A stretch of DNA of 64,000 bases from Arctopsyche grandis. Lineage: Eukaryota > Arthropoda > Insecta > Trichoptera > Hydropsychidae. Each line of letters starts with the position of its first letter. Within the stretch, counting starts at the first letter, position 1. The DNA lies in contig NC_135357.1 in assembly GCF_051622035.1 (NCBI RefSeq), forward strand, positions 37,990,754 through 38,054,753, written 5' to 3'. Below the pieces are notes generated by a model. The model was not told the DNA's origin, searched no databases, and saw only the letters and a program-made list of their open reading frames with translations. Made by a program: the position numbers and the translations under genes. Positions 20,899 to 31,680 of the stretch are shown piece after piece.

Positions 20899-23800
20899 AG
20901 CGAGTTTTGTGTATATTTTTGCAATGTCGAATTCTTTGATTTCGGTGATGGTTAGGTTAGATTGGGTTAGGTTTGGTGAGGCTAGCGAGTTTTGTGTATA
21001 TTTTTGCATTGTCGAATTCTTTGATTTCGGTGATAGATATGCTAGGTTGGGTAAGGTTTGGTGAGGTAAGCGAGTTTAATTTTAATTTTTGCAATGTCGA
21101 TTTCTTTGATTTCGGTGATGTTTACGTTAGGTTGGGTTAGGTTAAATGAGGAAAGCGAGGTTTGTGTATATTTTTGCAATGTCGAATTCTTTGATTTCGG
21201 TGATGGTAAGGTTAGGTTGGGATAGGTTTGGTAAGGTTAGCGAGTTTTATGTATATTTTTGCAATGTCGAATTCTTTGATTTCGGTAAAAGTTAGGCTAG
21301 GTTGGGTAAGGTTTGGTGAGGTTAGCGAGTTTTGTGTATATTTTTAAAATGTCGAATTCTTTGATTTCGGTAAGAGTAAGGCTAGGTTGGGTTAGGTTTT
21401 GTGAGGTTAGCGGGTTTTGGGTATATTTTTGCATTGTCGAATTCTTTGATTTCGGTGATAGTTAGGCTAGGTTGAGTTAGGTTTGGTGAGGTGAGCGAGT
21501 TTCGTGTATATTTTTGCAATGTCGAATTCTTTGATTTCGGTGACGGTTAGGTTGGGTTGGGTTAGGTTTTGTGAGGTTAGCGAGTTTTGTGTATATTTTT
21601 GCAATATCGAATTCTTTGATTTCGGTGATGGTTATGTTAGGTTGGGATAGGTTTGGTAAGGTTAGCGAGTTTTGTGTATATGTTTGCAATGTCGAATTCT
21701 TTGATTTCGGTGATAGTAAGGCTTGGTTGGGTTAGGTTCGGTGAGGTTAGCGAGTTTTGTGTAAATCTTAAAAACTCGAGTTCTTTGATTTCGTTGTTCG
21801 TTAAGTTAGGTTGGGTTAAGTTTGGTGAGTGAAGCGAGTTTCGTGTATATTTTTGCAATGTCGAATTCTTTGATTTCGGTGACGGTTAGGTTGGGTTGGG
21901 TTAGGTTTGGTGAGGTTAGCGAGTTTTGTGTTTATTTTTGCAATGTCGAATTCTTTGATTTCGGTGATGGTAAGGTTAGGTTGGGTTAGGTTTAGTGAGG
22001 TAAGCGAGTTTTGTGTATATTTTTGCAATGTCGAATTCTTTGATTTCGGTGATGGTAAGGTTAGGTTGGGTTAGGTTTAGTAAGGTAAGCGAGTTTTGTT
22101 TAAATTTTAAAATCTCGATTTTTTTGATTTCGGTGATGGTTACGTTAGGTTGGGTTAGGTTTGGTGAGTTAAGCGAGTTTCGTGTATATTTTTGCAATGT
22201 CGATTTCTTTGATTTCGGTGATAGTAAGGCTTGGTTCGGTTAGGTTTGGTGAGGTTAGCGAGTTTTTTGTATATTTTTGCATTGTTGAATTCTTTGATTT
22301 CGGTGACGGTTAGGTTGGGTTGGGTTAGGTTTGGTGAGGTTAGTGAGTTTTGTGTAAATCTTAAAAACTCGAGTTTTTTGATTTCGGTGATGGTTAAGTT
22401 AGGTTACGTTAGGTTTGGTGAGTTAAGCGAGTTTTATGTATATTTTTGCAATGTCGAATTCTTTGATTTCGGTGATGGTTAGGTTAGGTTGTGTTAGAAT
22501 TGGTGAGGTTAGCGAATTTTTTGTATATTTTTGCAATGTCGAATTCTTTGATTTCGGTGATAGTAAGGCTAGGTTGGGTTAGGTTTGGTGAGGTTAGCGA
22601 GTTTTGTGTATATTTTTGCATTGTCGAATTCTTTAATTTCGGTGATAGTTAGGCTTGGTTGGGTTAGGTTTGGTGAGGTTAGCGAGTTTTGTGTTTATTT
22701 TTGCAATGTCGAATTCTTTGATTTCGGTGATGGTTAGGTTAGGTTGGGTTAGGTTTAGTGAGGTAAGCGAGTTTTGTGTATATTTTTGCAATGTCGATTT
22801 CTTTGATTTCGGTGATAGTTAGGCTAGGTTAGGTTAGGTTTGGTGAAGTGAGCGAGTTTTGTGTATATTTTTAATATGTCGATCTTTTTGATTTCAGTTA
22901 AAGTAAGGCTCGGTTGGGTTAGGTTCTGTGAGGTAAGCGATTTTTGTGAAAATTTTACAATCTCGAATTCTTTGATTTCGGTGACGGTTAGGTTGGGTTG
23001 GGTTAGGTTTGGTGAGGTTAGCGAGTTTTGTGTATATTTTTGCATTGTCGAATTCTTTGACTTCGGTGACGGTTAGGTTGGGTTGGGTTAGGTTTCGTGA
23101 GGTAAGCGAGATTTGTGTTAATCTTAAAAACTCGAATTCTTTGATTTCGGTGTTGGATAGGTTAGGTTGGGTTGGGTATGGTGAGGTAAGCGAGTTTTGT
23201 GTATATTTTTGCAATGTCATATTCTTTGACTTCGGTGACGGTTAGGTTGGGTTGGGTTAGGTTTGGTGAGGTTAGCGAGATTTGTGTAAATCATACAATC
23301 TCGAATTCTTTGATTTCGGTGATGGTTAGGTTAGGTTAGGTTAGGTTTGGTGAGGTAAGCGGGTTTTGGGTATATTTTTGCATTGTCGAATTCTTTGATT
23401 TCGGTGATGGTAAGGTTAGGTTGGGTTAGGTTTGGTGAGGTAAGCGAGTTTTGTTTAAATTTTAAAATCTCGAATTCTTTGATTTCGGTGATGGTTAGGT
23501 TAGGTTAAGTTAGGTTTGGTGAGGTTAGCGAGTTTTGTGTTTATTTTTGCAATGTCGAATTCTTTGATTTCGGTGATGGTTAGGTTAGTTTGGGTTAGGT
23601 TTAGTGAGGTAAGCGAGTTTTGTGTATATTTTTGCAATCTCGAATTCTTTGATTTCGGTGATGGTTAGGTTAGGTTGGGTTAGGTTTGGTGAGGTTAGCG
23701 AGTTTTGTGTTTATTTTTGCATTGTCGAATTCTTTTATTTCGGTGATAGTAGGGCTAGGTTGGGTTAGGTTTGGTGAGGTTAGCGAGATTTGTGTTTATT

Positions 23801-24209
23801 TTTAAAATTTAGAATTCTTTGATTTCGGTGATGGTAAGGTTAGGTTGGGTTAGGTTTAGTGAGGTAAGCGAGTTTTGTGTTTTTTTTTTGCAATGTCGAA
23901 TTCTTTGATTTCGAAGATGGTTAGGTTAGGTTGGGTTAGGTTTAGTGAGGGAAGCGAGTTTTGTGTATATTTTTGCAATGTCGAATTCTTTGATTTCGGT
24001 CATGTTTACGTTAGGTTGGGTTAGGTTAAATGAGGTAAGCGAGGTTTGTGTATATTTTTGCAATGTTGAATTCTTTGATTTCGGTGATGGTAAGGTTAGG
24101 TTGGGATAGGTTTGGTAAGGTTAGCGAGTTTTATGTATATTTTTGCAATGTCGAATTCTTTGATTTCGGTGATGGTTAGGTTAGGTTGGGTTAGGTTTGG
24201 TGAGGTAAG

Positions 24210-24214
24210 CGAGT
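24210..24214 (+). repeat. Target-site duplication (CGAGT), left of BEL element
   Basis: CGAGT occurs immediately left of the left LTR and again at 32435-32439 immediately right of the right LTR. Joining the flanks gives an ordinary satellite monomer. Five bases is usual for BEL/Pao integrases. The related unoccupied site at 14378-14382 reads CTAGT, once. Confidence 0.93.
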
Positions 24215-24245
24215 TGGAAAAGACTTCGATAATGGTTTGATGTAG

Positions 24246-24251
24246 TTTATT
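24246..24251 (-). terminator. AATAAA polyadenylation signal in the LTR
   Basis: The plus strand reads TTTATT, so the minus (transcribed) strand reads AATAAA, 32 bases before the end of the 3' LTR. The identical copy in the 5' LTR is at 32237-32242. Confidence 0.6.
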
Positions 24252-24285
24252 GAAATGTAAAATTTGCACGTGGTGGTTCAGCGGA

Positions 24286-24313
24286 GCGTACGGAACACAA
24301 GTTGTCCGTACGC
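24286..24313. other. 9-bp inverted repeat within the LTR
   Basis: The arms GCGTACGGA (24286-24294) and TCCGTACGC (24305-24313) are perfectly complementary around a 10-base spacer. The same structure is in the other LTR at 32277-32304. It could be a protein-binding site or an RNA hairpin in the LTR transcript. Confidence 0.75.
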
Positions 24314-24443
24314 CGTCTGCACGAACTCTGTCGACCGTCGCGTATTTCCGCTTGGGCCGACACTAATGCCAACTCGTCAATAATGCCAATCGACAATCAG
24401 TTAATAAGACTGTTTGCCACACGTCATTACAAAAGTCGGAACA

Positions 24444-25480
24444 TAGTCCCACATAGGAAAACTGTTGAACAATACAGTTATTCTACAGAGTTACAGCATT
24501 ACTGACGAGTCGTTTACAATAAATCATAGCTCTTAAAATAATTAAATAGAGGGTGAATAATGAAACCTTTGCCTCATCCAGTGTGAGGATAAAATCAATT
24601 TATTGGTTCAGTAATATTTCAACTTATAGGTATACCTCTGGTGAATGTTGTTTCTATTTACATTAAAATTTTTGAAATCTCCTTTGAAGCTGTGAATAAG
24701 CATTACAAGATAAGTTTACTTTAAAGAAGAGAGAGTGGACTGTATATGGTTTAAAACTTAAGCATTCCTCATCTTGATGTTAACTTAGACAATACAATGT
24801 TGACACTGTTACAGTTGTCAAGACAGATCAGCTATTACCGATCAACTAAACTTGATTAGTGAGTGTAATGCTCCTAAGTTAACTTGATTTCATCAACAAG
24901 TAGCACAAACATTGCTAAATTAAAAGTAAATTGGAAAGTCATTCATTCATTCCTACAAGCAGGAAATGAAGGCGAACTATGATTATAGATGTCTCTACGT
25001 TAAACATCGAAATGTTCAGTATTATAATATTTACTTATTCTATGATTCACATAAATACTATAAACAGTAAGAGTTAACTTATGTTTTCATAACAAGAAAC
25101 ATAAGACCTGCGGATGACTCCCGGCAGGTTATAATTAAGTAGACATGAAATAATTTAAGATGCTCCATTAAGTGTGGCTTGGAGACTAACATTAACAAAT
25201 CATGAATCTAATTTTAACTGTCAAATTTGAACAGTTTATTTTAAACTCGGATATAATCCTTCCGAGTGATGACATGAGACAAGTCTTATATTATAAAGAC
25301 AAAATGATTAGATTAAATTCGGAGATATATACTGCCGAATGTTAAAATGAAAATAGCTTAAATTATACACACAACACAATTAAAGTGAATTACGGAGTAC
25401 TACTATTAACATTGAATGATTTAAACTCATGATTACATCTAATAAGTAATATGAGTTGGGGGTAGTGTCTTCGGGTTAAA
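24444..25480 (-). other. AT-rich 3' spacer of the BEL element
   Basis: About 1 kb between the pol stop and the 3' LTR, with no meaningful open frame and no env-like gene. It has several short hairpins: ACCTGC/GCAGGT (25106-25129), ACTCGGA/TCCGAGT (25245-25267), ATTCGG/CCGAAT (25317-25340), CCTCA/TGAGG (about 24572-24588). Confidence 0.75.
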
Positions 25481-27343
25481 CTAAGCTACCGAAGTTGACG
25501 GAATTGAAGCTGCTGTTTCTCCTCCCTCTTGCTGATCTTCCTTCCTGTCAAGTGGTCCTTGTGGTAGAATCGGCAATGGCGCCACTAGATGACTGGACCG
25601 ACGAAACTCTCCGCTGGCAGTAAAGACGTCGACGACTCGAACTCTGCCATCTGGTCCGGGATACAATTTAGTGACTCGACCCAAGACCCATCGGGTTGGC
25701 AGCATGTGTTCCTCCTTTAACAGGACCATTTGACCCACACTCAGATTGTTGCTCGAGTCCTTCTTCCATTTGTGTCGTAACTGCAAAGAATGTAAATATT
25801 CCGCCGACCAACGTTTCCAAAATGCTGCTGTGGTCAATTGTATCTGAAGCAGATTGGCATGGACATTAGTGTTATATTTAACCTCCATTGGAAGAGCGAG
25901 TAAGGATCTGCCAATTAAGAAATGTCCAGGTGTGAGGGGTAAAAGGTCTAGTGGATCCGAAGACAAGGGACTAAGAGGACGGGAATTCATGCAAGCTTCT
26001 ATTTGAGTCAATACCGTACAAAATGATTCGAAATTTAAGGTGGTGGCCTTTAACACCTTGTTTAAATGAATCTTCATGGATTTAACCGCTGCTTCCCACA
26101 GCCCTCCCATGTGAGGCGCCCTTGGCGGGTTAAACTTCCAACGAATCCCTTCGGAGGCTACATACCGTAGTAGCTTCTCCTCATGAGGACGTTCGTAAAT
26201 TAATTTTACTAAATTAACGAGTTCACGACTTGCACCGACAAAATTAGTAGCATTGTCGGAATATATCGTATTGGGCCTGCCACGTCTGGCTACGAATCTT
26301 CTTAAACAATTTAAGAAATTTGAACTCGTTAAGTCTCCGACAAGTTCCAAGTGAACTGCCTTACTGGAAAAACACACAAAGACACAAACGTAACCCTTAA
26401 TTATCTTAGAATTCTTATTGCAACCACTCTTCACAGGAAAAGGTCCTGCGAAATCTATCCCCACATGACTGAAAGGAAAATTCGCAGTGGTACGTTCAAG
26501 CGGGAGTAATCCCTTTAATCTATTGTGTGACAGTGGTTTATTTCTGAAACAAATGACACATGAACGCACCACTCCTTTGACAGTATTATGTCCGGCCAAT
26601 GGCCAATAGGTCTGCCGCAATAACGACAGTAAGGCTTGAGTACCCAAGTGAATATATTTCAAGTGCGCGTCTCGGACAATCATGTGTGTAAGTTTATGCT
26701 TATTTGACAAGATAATGGGTGACGTTGATAGAGTTGTTCCCAGAGGAAGTCTACTTCCAACACAAATTAAATTCTCGTGGAATAGAGGGGACAATTTAGC
26801 TAATTTACTGCTACTGGGAATTGGATGTCCCTTGCTCAGCAAACGATATTCCAATGGAAATGATTCCATTTGCGATAACCTTATCAAATTATTTAAAGCA
26901 TCTTTTAATTCTAAAGCGGACGGTTCGTTATTTTCTTTAACGTTTAATTGTTTATTCCTTAGTGGCCGACGAACATATGATAAAACTCGAAGGAGTCTTG
27001 GAAGATGAGAATGTTTATCTATCCAATTATTTTCCCTCACAAGGGTAGCGTTAGTGACTACCCTTCTCTCTGGAAGATCTATTGTGATCTCAGGAGGTCT
27101 TCGAGGCCATCGTGATTCGTCTAATTTCAACCAACTAGGGCCGTCCCACCATAACGAATTATGATTTAATTCTGATGGTTGAGTCCCTCGAGAAATTAAA
27201 TCTGCTGGATTGTCTGTAGAGGAGACATGGTACCACTCAATGGGTTGAGATATTGATTGGATTTCGGCCACTCGATTGGCAACGAAGGTGGTCCATTTAC
27301 ATGACTCTCCTCTAATCCAATGCAATGCGACGGTTGAATCCGT
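25481..27343 (-). CDS. BEL/Pao pol, distal part: RNase H C-terminus, integrase, C-terminal domain
   Basis: This is the same reading frame as the upstream gag-pol part, continuing directly after an in-frame TGA (27344-27346). It is not a separate gene: there is no ATG nearby, and an apparent start at 27325 is a TTG leucine codon. It opens with the RNase H motif TDSTVALHWI. In polyprotein numbering an H2C2 zinc-binding domain (HLKYIHLG...CVIC, about 1354-1390) is followed by the integrase core with D1430 (GIDFAGP), D1496 (YSDNATNF) and E1550 (GGLWEAA). A C-terminal domain typical of BEL/Pao (..RWVLGRVTKLYPGPDGRVRVVDV..) lies near 1640-1730. In the family the integrase inserts the cDNA with 5-bp duplications, matching the flanks here. 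Expression would require stop readthrough or supply from another copy. Confidence 0.9.
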   Translation of the reverse strand, partial: TDSTVALHWIRGESCKWTTFVANRVAEIQSISQPIEWYHVSSTDNPADLISRGTQPSELNHNSLWWDGPSWLKLDESRWPRRPPEITIDLPERRVVTNATLVRENNWIDKHSHLPRLLRVLSYVRRPLRNKQLNVKENNEPSALELKDALNNLIRLSQMESFPLEYRLLSKGHPIPSSSKLAKLSPLFHENLICVGSRLPLGTTLSTSPIILSNKHKLTHMIVRDAHLKYIHLGTQALLSLLRQTYWPLAGHNTVKGVVRSCVICFRNKPLSHNRLKGLLPLERTTANFPFSHVGIDFAGPFPVKSGCNKNSKIIKGYVCVFVCFSSKAVHLELVGDLTSSNFLNCLRRFVARRGRPNTIYSDNATNFVGASRELVNLVKLIYERPHEEKLLRYVASEGIRWKFNPPRAPHMGGLWEAAVKSMKIHLNKVLKATTLNFESFCTVLTQIEACMNSRPLSPLSSDPLDLLPLTPGHFLIGRSLLALPMEVKYNTNVHANLLQIQLTTAAFWKRWSAEYLHSLQLRHKWKKDSSNNLSVGQMVLLKEEHMLPTRWVLGRVTKLYPGPDGRVRVVDVFTASGEFRRSSHLVAPLPILPQGPLDRKEDQQEGGETAASIPSTSVA

Positions 27344-27346
27344 TCA
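27344..27346 (-). other. In-frame TGA within the BEL pol RNase H domain
   Basis: This is codon 1133 of the polyprotein. The frame is open on both sides (upstream to 30742, downstream to 25481), and the codon immediately precedes the RNase H active-site motif TDS. A nonsense substitution at a usually conserved residue is the simplest reading. Programmed readthrough or a base-calling error are less likely. Confidence 0.9.
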
Positions 27347-30300
27347 ATAATATTTTTCATTAATATGAATTGTTAATTGGTCTATTGTTGACTTCATTAA
27401 CTTTGATAATAACATAGCGGAGCACAGCTCTAAACGCGGAATAGTTACAAAATTGAGCGGAGCGACTCTCGAACGAGAACACACAAGATGACATTTGGAA
27501 TTTCCCAATTGATCAGTACATTTTACATAAATACAAGCACCATAAGCTTTCTCGGATGCGTCACAAAATCCGTGTGCCTGTATATTAATGACATTATTTA
27601 GTATTATCAATCTAGGAATTTTATAAAGTTTCATGACTGTATTGGATAATTGACAATCTTTCCATTTTTTGAAGATTGTCTGAGGAATGAATTCATCCCA
27701 ACCAATGGTTTGTTGCCAGACAGATTGCATTAATATCTTATAATTAATTAACAATGGAGATAATAGTCCTAATGGGTCGAAGATCTGACTAATTACTGAT
27801 AAAAAGTTTCTTTTTGTTATATTTTCAGTCTCGACTTCGGTTTGAACCTTAAATACAAAAACGTCTTCCCGCGGTTTCCAAAATAAACCTAAAGTTTTGT
27901 GTGATTCGTTAGAGAAGTTAAAATCTGAACAATCGTCAGCTTTAACATCCGTGATTATATCGGAGTTGTTCGATGTCCATTTGCTTAAGGGCATACCGGC
28001 TGATAATAATATGGTTTCCAGTTGAACCTTTAATAATTTACCAGCTTCAATAGTATTAGTTCCCGTGAGCAAATCATCAACATAAAAATCACGTTCGATC
28101 ACTTTACTAGCGATGGGATATTTGTTTCTATTCTCCTCTGCTAACTGATTTAGACATCTAGTAGCTAAAAATGGGGCTGAAGCAGTTCCGAATGTTACTG
28201 TATTAAGCTTGTAATGCTTGAATTTACTCTGGGGATCTGTTCGCCAAATGATTCGTTGTACATTTTTATTTTTCTCTGCTATTTGAATCTGTCGGTACAT
28301 CTGCTTAATATCCGCAGTAATCACGTATTTATGGAGTCGAAAGTTGAGTAGTAAACTTAACAAATCTGATTGGACATTAGGTCCCACCATCAAAATATTA
28401 TTTAGTGAGATATTAGACGTTGTCTTTGCGGACGCATCAAAAACTACACGATATTTAGTGGTAAGGCTAGACTCCTTAACCACGACGTGATGAGGTAAAT
28501 AACAATGAACCTCATGTGCCTCCGGAGGTTCACACTCTGACATATGTCCTAAATTTATGTACTCTTCTAAAACTTTATTGTATTCCATTTTTAAATTATT
28601 ATTGGCTAAAAAACGTCTTTCCAAAGTTTTGTGTCTTTTCTCCGCAATGTGCAATGAACTTCCTAATACTACCGGGGAATTTTTATATGGTAAAGCTACA
28701 CAAAATCTACCGTTTTTATCTCGTGATGTGTGTGCTTGGAAATGTTCCTCACATCTTTTCTCCTCAAGAGATTGATGTTTTACCATAGGAACCTGGTCGA
28801 TCATCCAAAAGTTTTGAATGTGACTGTCTAATTGACTTAAGCCTATGTGGCTCTTCCCTGGAGCATTATTTACTTCGGGATATGGACCAACTATTGTCCA
28901 TCCGAATTCGGTATCCTTTAAGATAGGCATACCTTTTCCTAACTGGATGGTTCCTGCTTTCATAGCATGAACGCAAATCTCGGCGCCGAGCAATAAATCG
29001 ATTGGCGTCGGTTTATTCCAAAGGGGATCTGATAACTTGATTCCCGCTGGTATTGAAATTAACTGTTGATCCAGTTTCACAGTTGGAATTTCGCCAGTAA
29101 TTTCTGGTAATACCAAACACAACACTTTGGTTGAGTAATTAGTGGTTGAAGACCTTATGGTCACCTTGGTGATGTGACGAATGCTACTTTCTTGATTAGC
29201 GATACCTACAATTTTTTGAGAGATTTTCTCTAATTTGAAGTTATTCTTCTTAGCGAAAGATGTGGTAACATAGTTGACTTGTGAGCCGGAATCTAATAAT
29301 GTGCGACCCTTAACGACCGTTCCATTGGACGTTATAATGTCTACTTGTACCGTCGGTAAAATTATCTCCCTTTGAGAGAAATGAGTAGAATGAGCATTAA
29401 TTGACTTCCTTCCCGTATTATTGGAACTAAATGTATCGTCCTGATGCAACAAAGTGTGATGGTTTTGTTTGCACCTTAAGCAATTATAGTTAGACTTGCA
29501 ATTTGTTATCTTATGCGATGAATTTAAACATTTAAAACACATGTTATTAGATTTAACGAATTCATTTCTTTCCATACTGGATTTTGCTTTGAATTTATCA
29601 CATTTGCCTATGAAATGATTATTTCGACAGAATGCGCATGCGTTTACCTTACTTGATGGGTTTTTGTTCGCGACATGAGTTCTCATGATTCTTTGACGAC
29701 TATGAGGGAATTCCTTCACCGTAGTTACAGATGCAGTAGATTGTAATACATTACATCTATTCTGCAAGAATGTCTCTAAACTTTCATATGGTGGCATTTC
29801 TCTGCTAACCAGCGATATTTCCCAGTCTCTTACTATATTAAAAGGTAATTTCCTTAGAACTAAACATGTTACCCATGGATCTAAAATTTCTCTCGCGTAA
29901 CCCAACGATTCAATGTTTTTAATACACACTGTTACCTGATTCAATAGATTTCTCAATTCGATATGTGATTCTCTTGTGATTAATTTTAAGTCACAAAGTG
30001 AATTAATCCTAGTTTTGAGATTAAGTCTTGGTAAATTATATTGCTTGTCTAAAATACTCCAAGCTATTTCGTAATTGTCTGAGCTAATATCTAAACCTGA
30101 TACAGCTGCCAAAGCGGGACCGATTAAGGATTGATGCAAATATTGCAATTTCGTGACATTCGAATATTCCGTTTTGTTTCCTATTATATTCTTAAAAGCT
30201 TGTTGAAACGATTGCCATTCAGATGGATCTCCCTGAAATGTGGGAATGGTTAACGTCGGTAACTTATCTCTAGCAAATTTAATTGTTGCTTGCTCTACCT

Positions 30301-30742
30301 TTAGTTTACTATCTTGAAAGGATTGGCAATCTAATGCTGCTTTAAGATTTTTAACTGTTATTGTAATTGCATCGTACTCTTCGTCTATTTTGGCCGCTTT
30401 CGATATGTCTGTAAGGTTATCTAAATACTCGTAATGGAGTTTTCGGACATAATCGTATGCTTCTTTAATGGTTTGATACTGTCCTTCATCTAATTCGGAG
30501 GATTTATCTATTTTTCCTTTTAGTCTTTGTACCGCGCCTGAATACCTTAATTCTATTGACGTCATTATAACTTCTACTTTATTTTCCTTCGCTAATATTT
30601 CTATCGATTGAGTCTGACTTCGAGTCTGATGTATTCTAGAGCTTGACCTGTCTCTAATAGGTTCTACGTCCCTAGTTGGATTTCGACCTTTATGCGACTT
30701 GGAAGTCGAAGCTTCTATTTCCTCGTTTTCAGCACTTGACAT
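27344..30742 (-). CDS. BEL/Pao gag-protease-reverse transcriptase, ended by premature stop
   Basis: 1132 residues from an ATG (30742). Residues ~1-340 are Gag-like, with the FQGDPSEWQSF segment near 170 that is typical of the BEL gag domain. Zinc knuckles use C369/C372/H376/C381 and C402/C405/H410/C415, with a further C421/C424/H428/H429. Protease: D484 in LLDSGSQ. Reverse transcriptase ~690-950: YRVVFDASAKT, D811 (ADIKQMY), TFGTASAPFL, Y887-V-D-D890. RNase H starts near 1055 (GFCDASEKAYGA) and includes IPRLELCSA before the TGA cuts the frame. In the family one polyprotein forms particles, matures itself and copies the RNA. Here the truncated product would have Gag, protease and RT but lack complete RNase H and integrase. 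Gag and pol share one frame, as is usual for BEL. Confidence 0.94.
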   Translation of the reverse strand: MSSAENEEIEASTSKSHKGRNPTRDVEPIRDRSSSRIHQTRSQTQSIEILAKENKVEVIMTSIELRYSGAVQRLKGKIDKSSELDEGQYQTIKEAYDYVRKLHYEYLDNLTDISKAAKIDEEYDAITITVKNLKAALDCQSFQDSKLKVEQATIKFARDKLPTLTIPTFQGDPSEWQSFQQAFKNIIGNKTEYSNVTKLQYLHQSLIGPALAAVSGLDISSDNYEIAWSILDKQYNLPRLNLKTRINSLCDLKLITRESHIELRNLLNQVTVCIKNIESLGYAREILDPWVTCLVLRKLPFNIVRDWEISLVSREMPPYESLETFLQNRCNVLQSTASVTTVKEFPHSRQRIMRTHVANKNPSSKVNACAFCRNNHFIGKCDKFKAKSSMERNEFVKSNNMCFKCLNSSHKITNCKSNYNCLRCKQNHHTLLHQDDTFSSNNTGRKSINAHSTHFSQREIILPTVQVDIITSNGTVVKGRTLLDSGSQVNYVTTSFAKKNNFKLEKISQKIVGIANQESSIRHITKVTIRSSTTNYSTKVLCLVLPEITGEIPTVKLDQQLISIPAGIKLSDPLWNKPTPIDLLLGAEICVHAMKAGTIQLGKGMPILKDTEFGWTIVGPYPEVNNAPGKSHIGLSQLDSHIQNFWMIDQVPMVKHQSLEEKRCEEHFQAHTSRDKNGRFCVALPYKNSPVVLGSSLHIAEKRHKTLERRFLANNNLKMEYNKVLEEYINLGHMSECEPPEAHEVHCYLPHHVVVKESSLTTKYRVVFDASAKTTSNISLNNILMVGPNVQSDLLSLLLNFRLHKYVITADIKQMYRQIQIAEKNKNVQRIIWRTDPQSKFKHYKLNTVTFGTASAPFLATRCLNQLAEENRNKYPIASKVIERDFYVDDLLTGTNTIEAGKLLKVQLETILLSAGMPLSKWTSNNSDIITDVKADDCSDFNFSNESHKTLGLFWKPREDVFVFKVQTEVETENITKRNFLSVISQIFDPLGLLSPLLINYKILMQSVWQQTIGWDEFIPQTIFKKWKDCQLSNTVMKLYKIPRLIILNNVINIQAHGFCDASEKAYGACIYVKCTDQLGNSKCHLVCSRSRVAPLNFVTIPRLELCSAMLLSKLMKSTIDQLTIHINEKYY

Positions 30743-30929
30743 TTGTTTCAGAAAGTTGCACTATTTCGTCTCATAAATACAGTTATTCTCTACTATAGCT
30801 GTCAATTGAACTATTCGTAGAGATAAGGTAATAATATTCAATGATTAACCGTGAATCTTAATATTCTACTTTAACTATTATCACCAGAATCTATCCAACA
30901 TATTTTGGAAGAAATAACAACCCTAAATT

Positions 30930-31680
30930 GGTGGGTGCTTGATTTAATCCCCTTTGGGGCTACAAGTCTTGTGATTTATTTTAAATCACCACTGTATGTA
31001 CTTGGTTTAATCCACTTTAGGGCTACAAGTATATTTCCACATTAATTGTGGAGGGGGGGGGGGCGAAGTTTCTACACACATTAAAAAACAACGAGGTCTA
31101 CCGATATATGAATATACCGGTATGTACTTGGTTTAATCCACTTTAGGGCTACAAGTATTTTTCCACATTTATTGTGGAGGGGGGGGGGGCGAAGTTTCTA
31201 CACACATTAAAAAACAACGAGGTCTACCGATATATGAATATACCGGTATGTACTTGGTTTAATCCACTTTAGGGCTACAAGTATTTTTCCACATTTATTG
31301 TGGAGGGGGGGGGGGGGGGCGAAGTTTCTACACACATTAAAAAACAACGAGGTCTACCGATATATGAATATACCGGTATGTACTTGGTTTAATCCACTTT
31401 AGGGCTACAAGTATTTTTCCACATTTATCGTGGAAGGGGGGGGGGGGAAGGAGGGTGTTTCTACACACATTAAGAAACAAAGATCTACCGATATGAATAT
31501 ACCGGTATGTACTTGGTTTAAGCCACTTTGGGGCTACAAGTATAATTCCACATTTATCGTGGAAGGGGGGGGGGGGGAGGGTGTTTCTACACACATTAAG
31601 AAACAAAGATCTACCGATATGAATATACCGGTATGTACTTGGTTTAAGCCACTTTGGGGCTACAAGTATAATTCCCCACG
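30930..31680 (-). repeat. 126-130 bp minisatellite with poly-G tracts in the BEL leader
   Basis: The motif TGTACTTGGTTTAA recurs at 30997, 31123, 31249, 31379, 31508 and 31634, spacings of 126, 126, 130, 129 and 126 bp. Each full unit has CCACTTTAGGGCTACAAGTA, a small hairpin CCACA..TGTGG, a run of G on the plus strand (roughly 9-14, varying by unit), TTTCTACACACATTAA and ATATACCGGTATGTAC. A degenerate partial unit precedes at about 30930. The last two units share GGTGTTTCTAC and a 4-base-shorter ATCTACCGATATG, so the array has expanded from both ends. Tract lengths in homopolymer G are subject to sequencing error. Confidence 0.9.

Larger units (their letters stand above)
20885..24214 (+). 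repeat. ~85-bp satellite array, middle block
   Basis: About 39 monomers between the two retrotransposons, same orientation and phase as the proximal block. Positions 20885-about 23525 are nearly identical to 35811-38451 at a constant offset of 14926 bp. The last ~300 bp (from about 23910) resemble 14080-14382 at an offset of 9832 bp. No gene is seen. Confidence 0.96.
24215..24443 (-). repeat. 3' LTR of the BEL element
   Basis: 229 bp, identical by eye to 32206-32434. Read on the minus strand it begins TGTTCCGAC and ends TTTTCCA. It holds an AATAAA on the minus strand and a 9-bp inverted repeat. I see no clear purine-rich tract just before it on the minus strand, only a short GTGGGA. Confidence 0.95.

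Noticed and set aside
24302..24505. 67-codon frame crossing the left LTR
   Set aside because: It is antisense to the element and crosses the LTR/internal boundary. No such frame is supported by motif or context.
25481..27325. A separate integrase gene starting at 27325
   Set aside because: The apparent start codon is TTG (leucine). The frame is identical to gag-pol and separated from it only by one TGA, so it is the rest of the same polyprotein.
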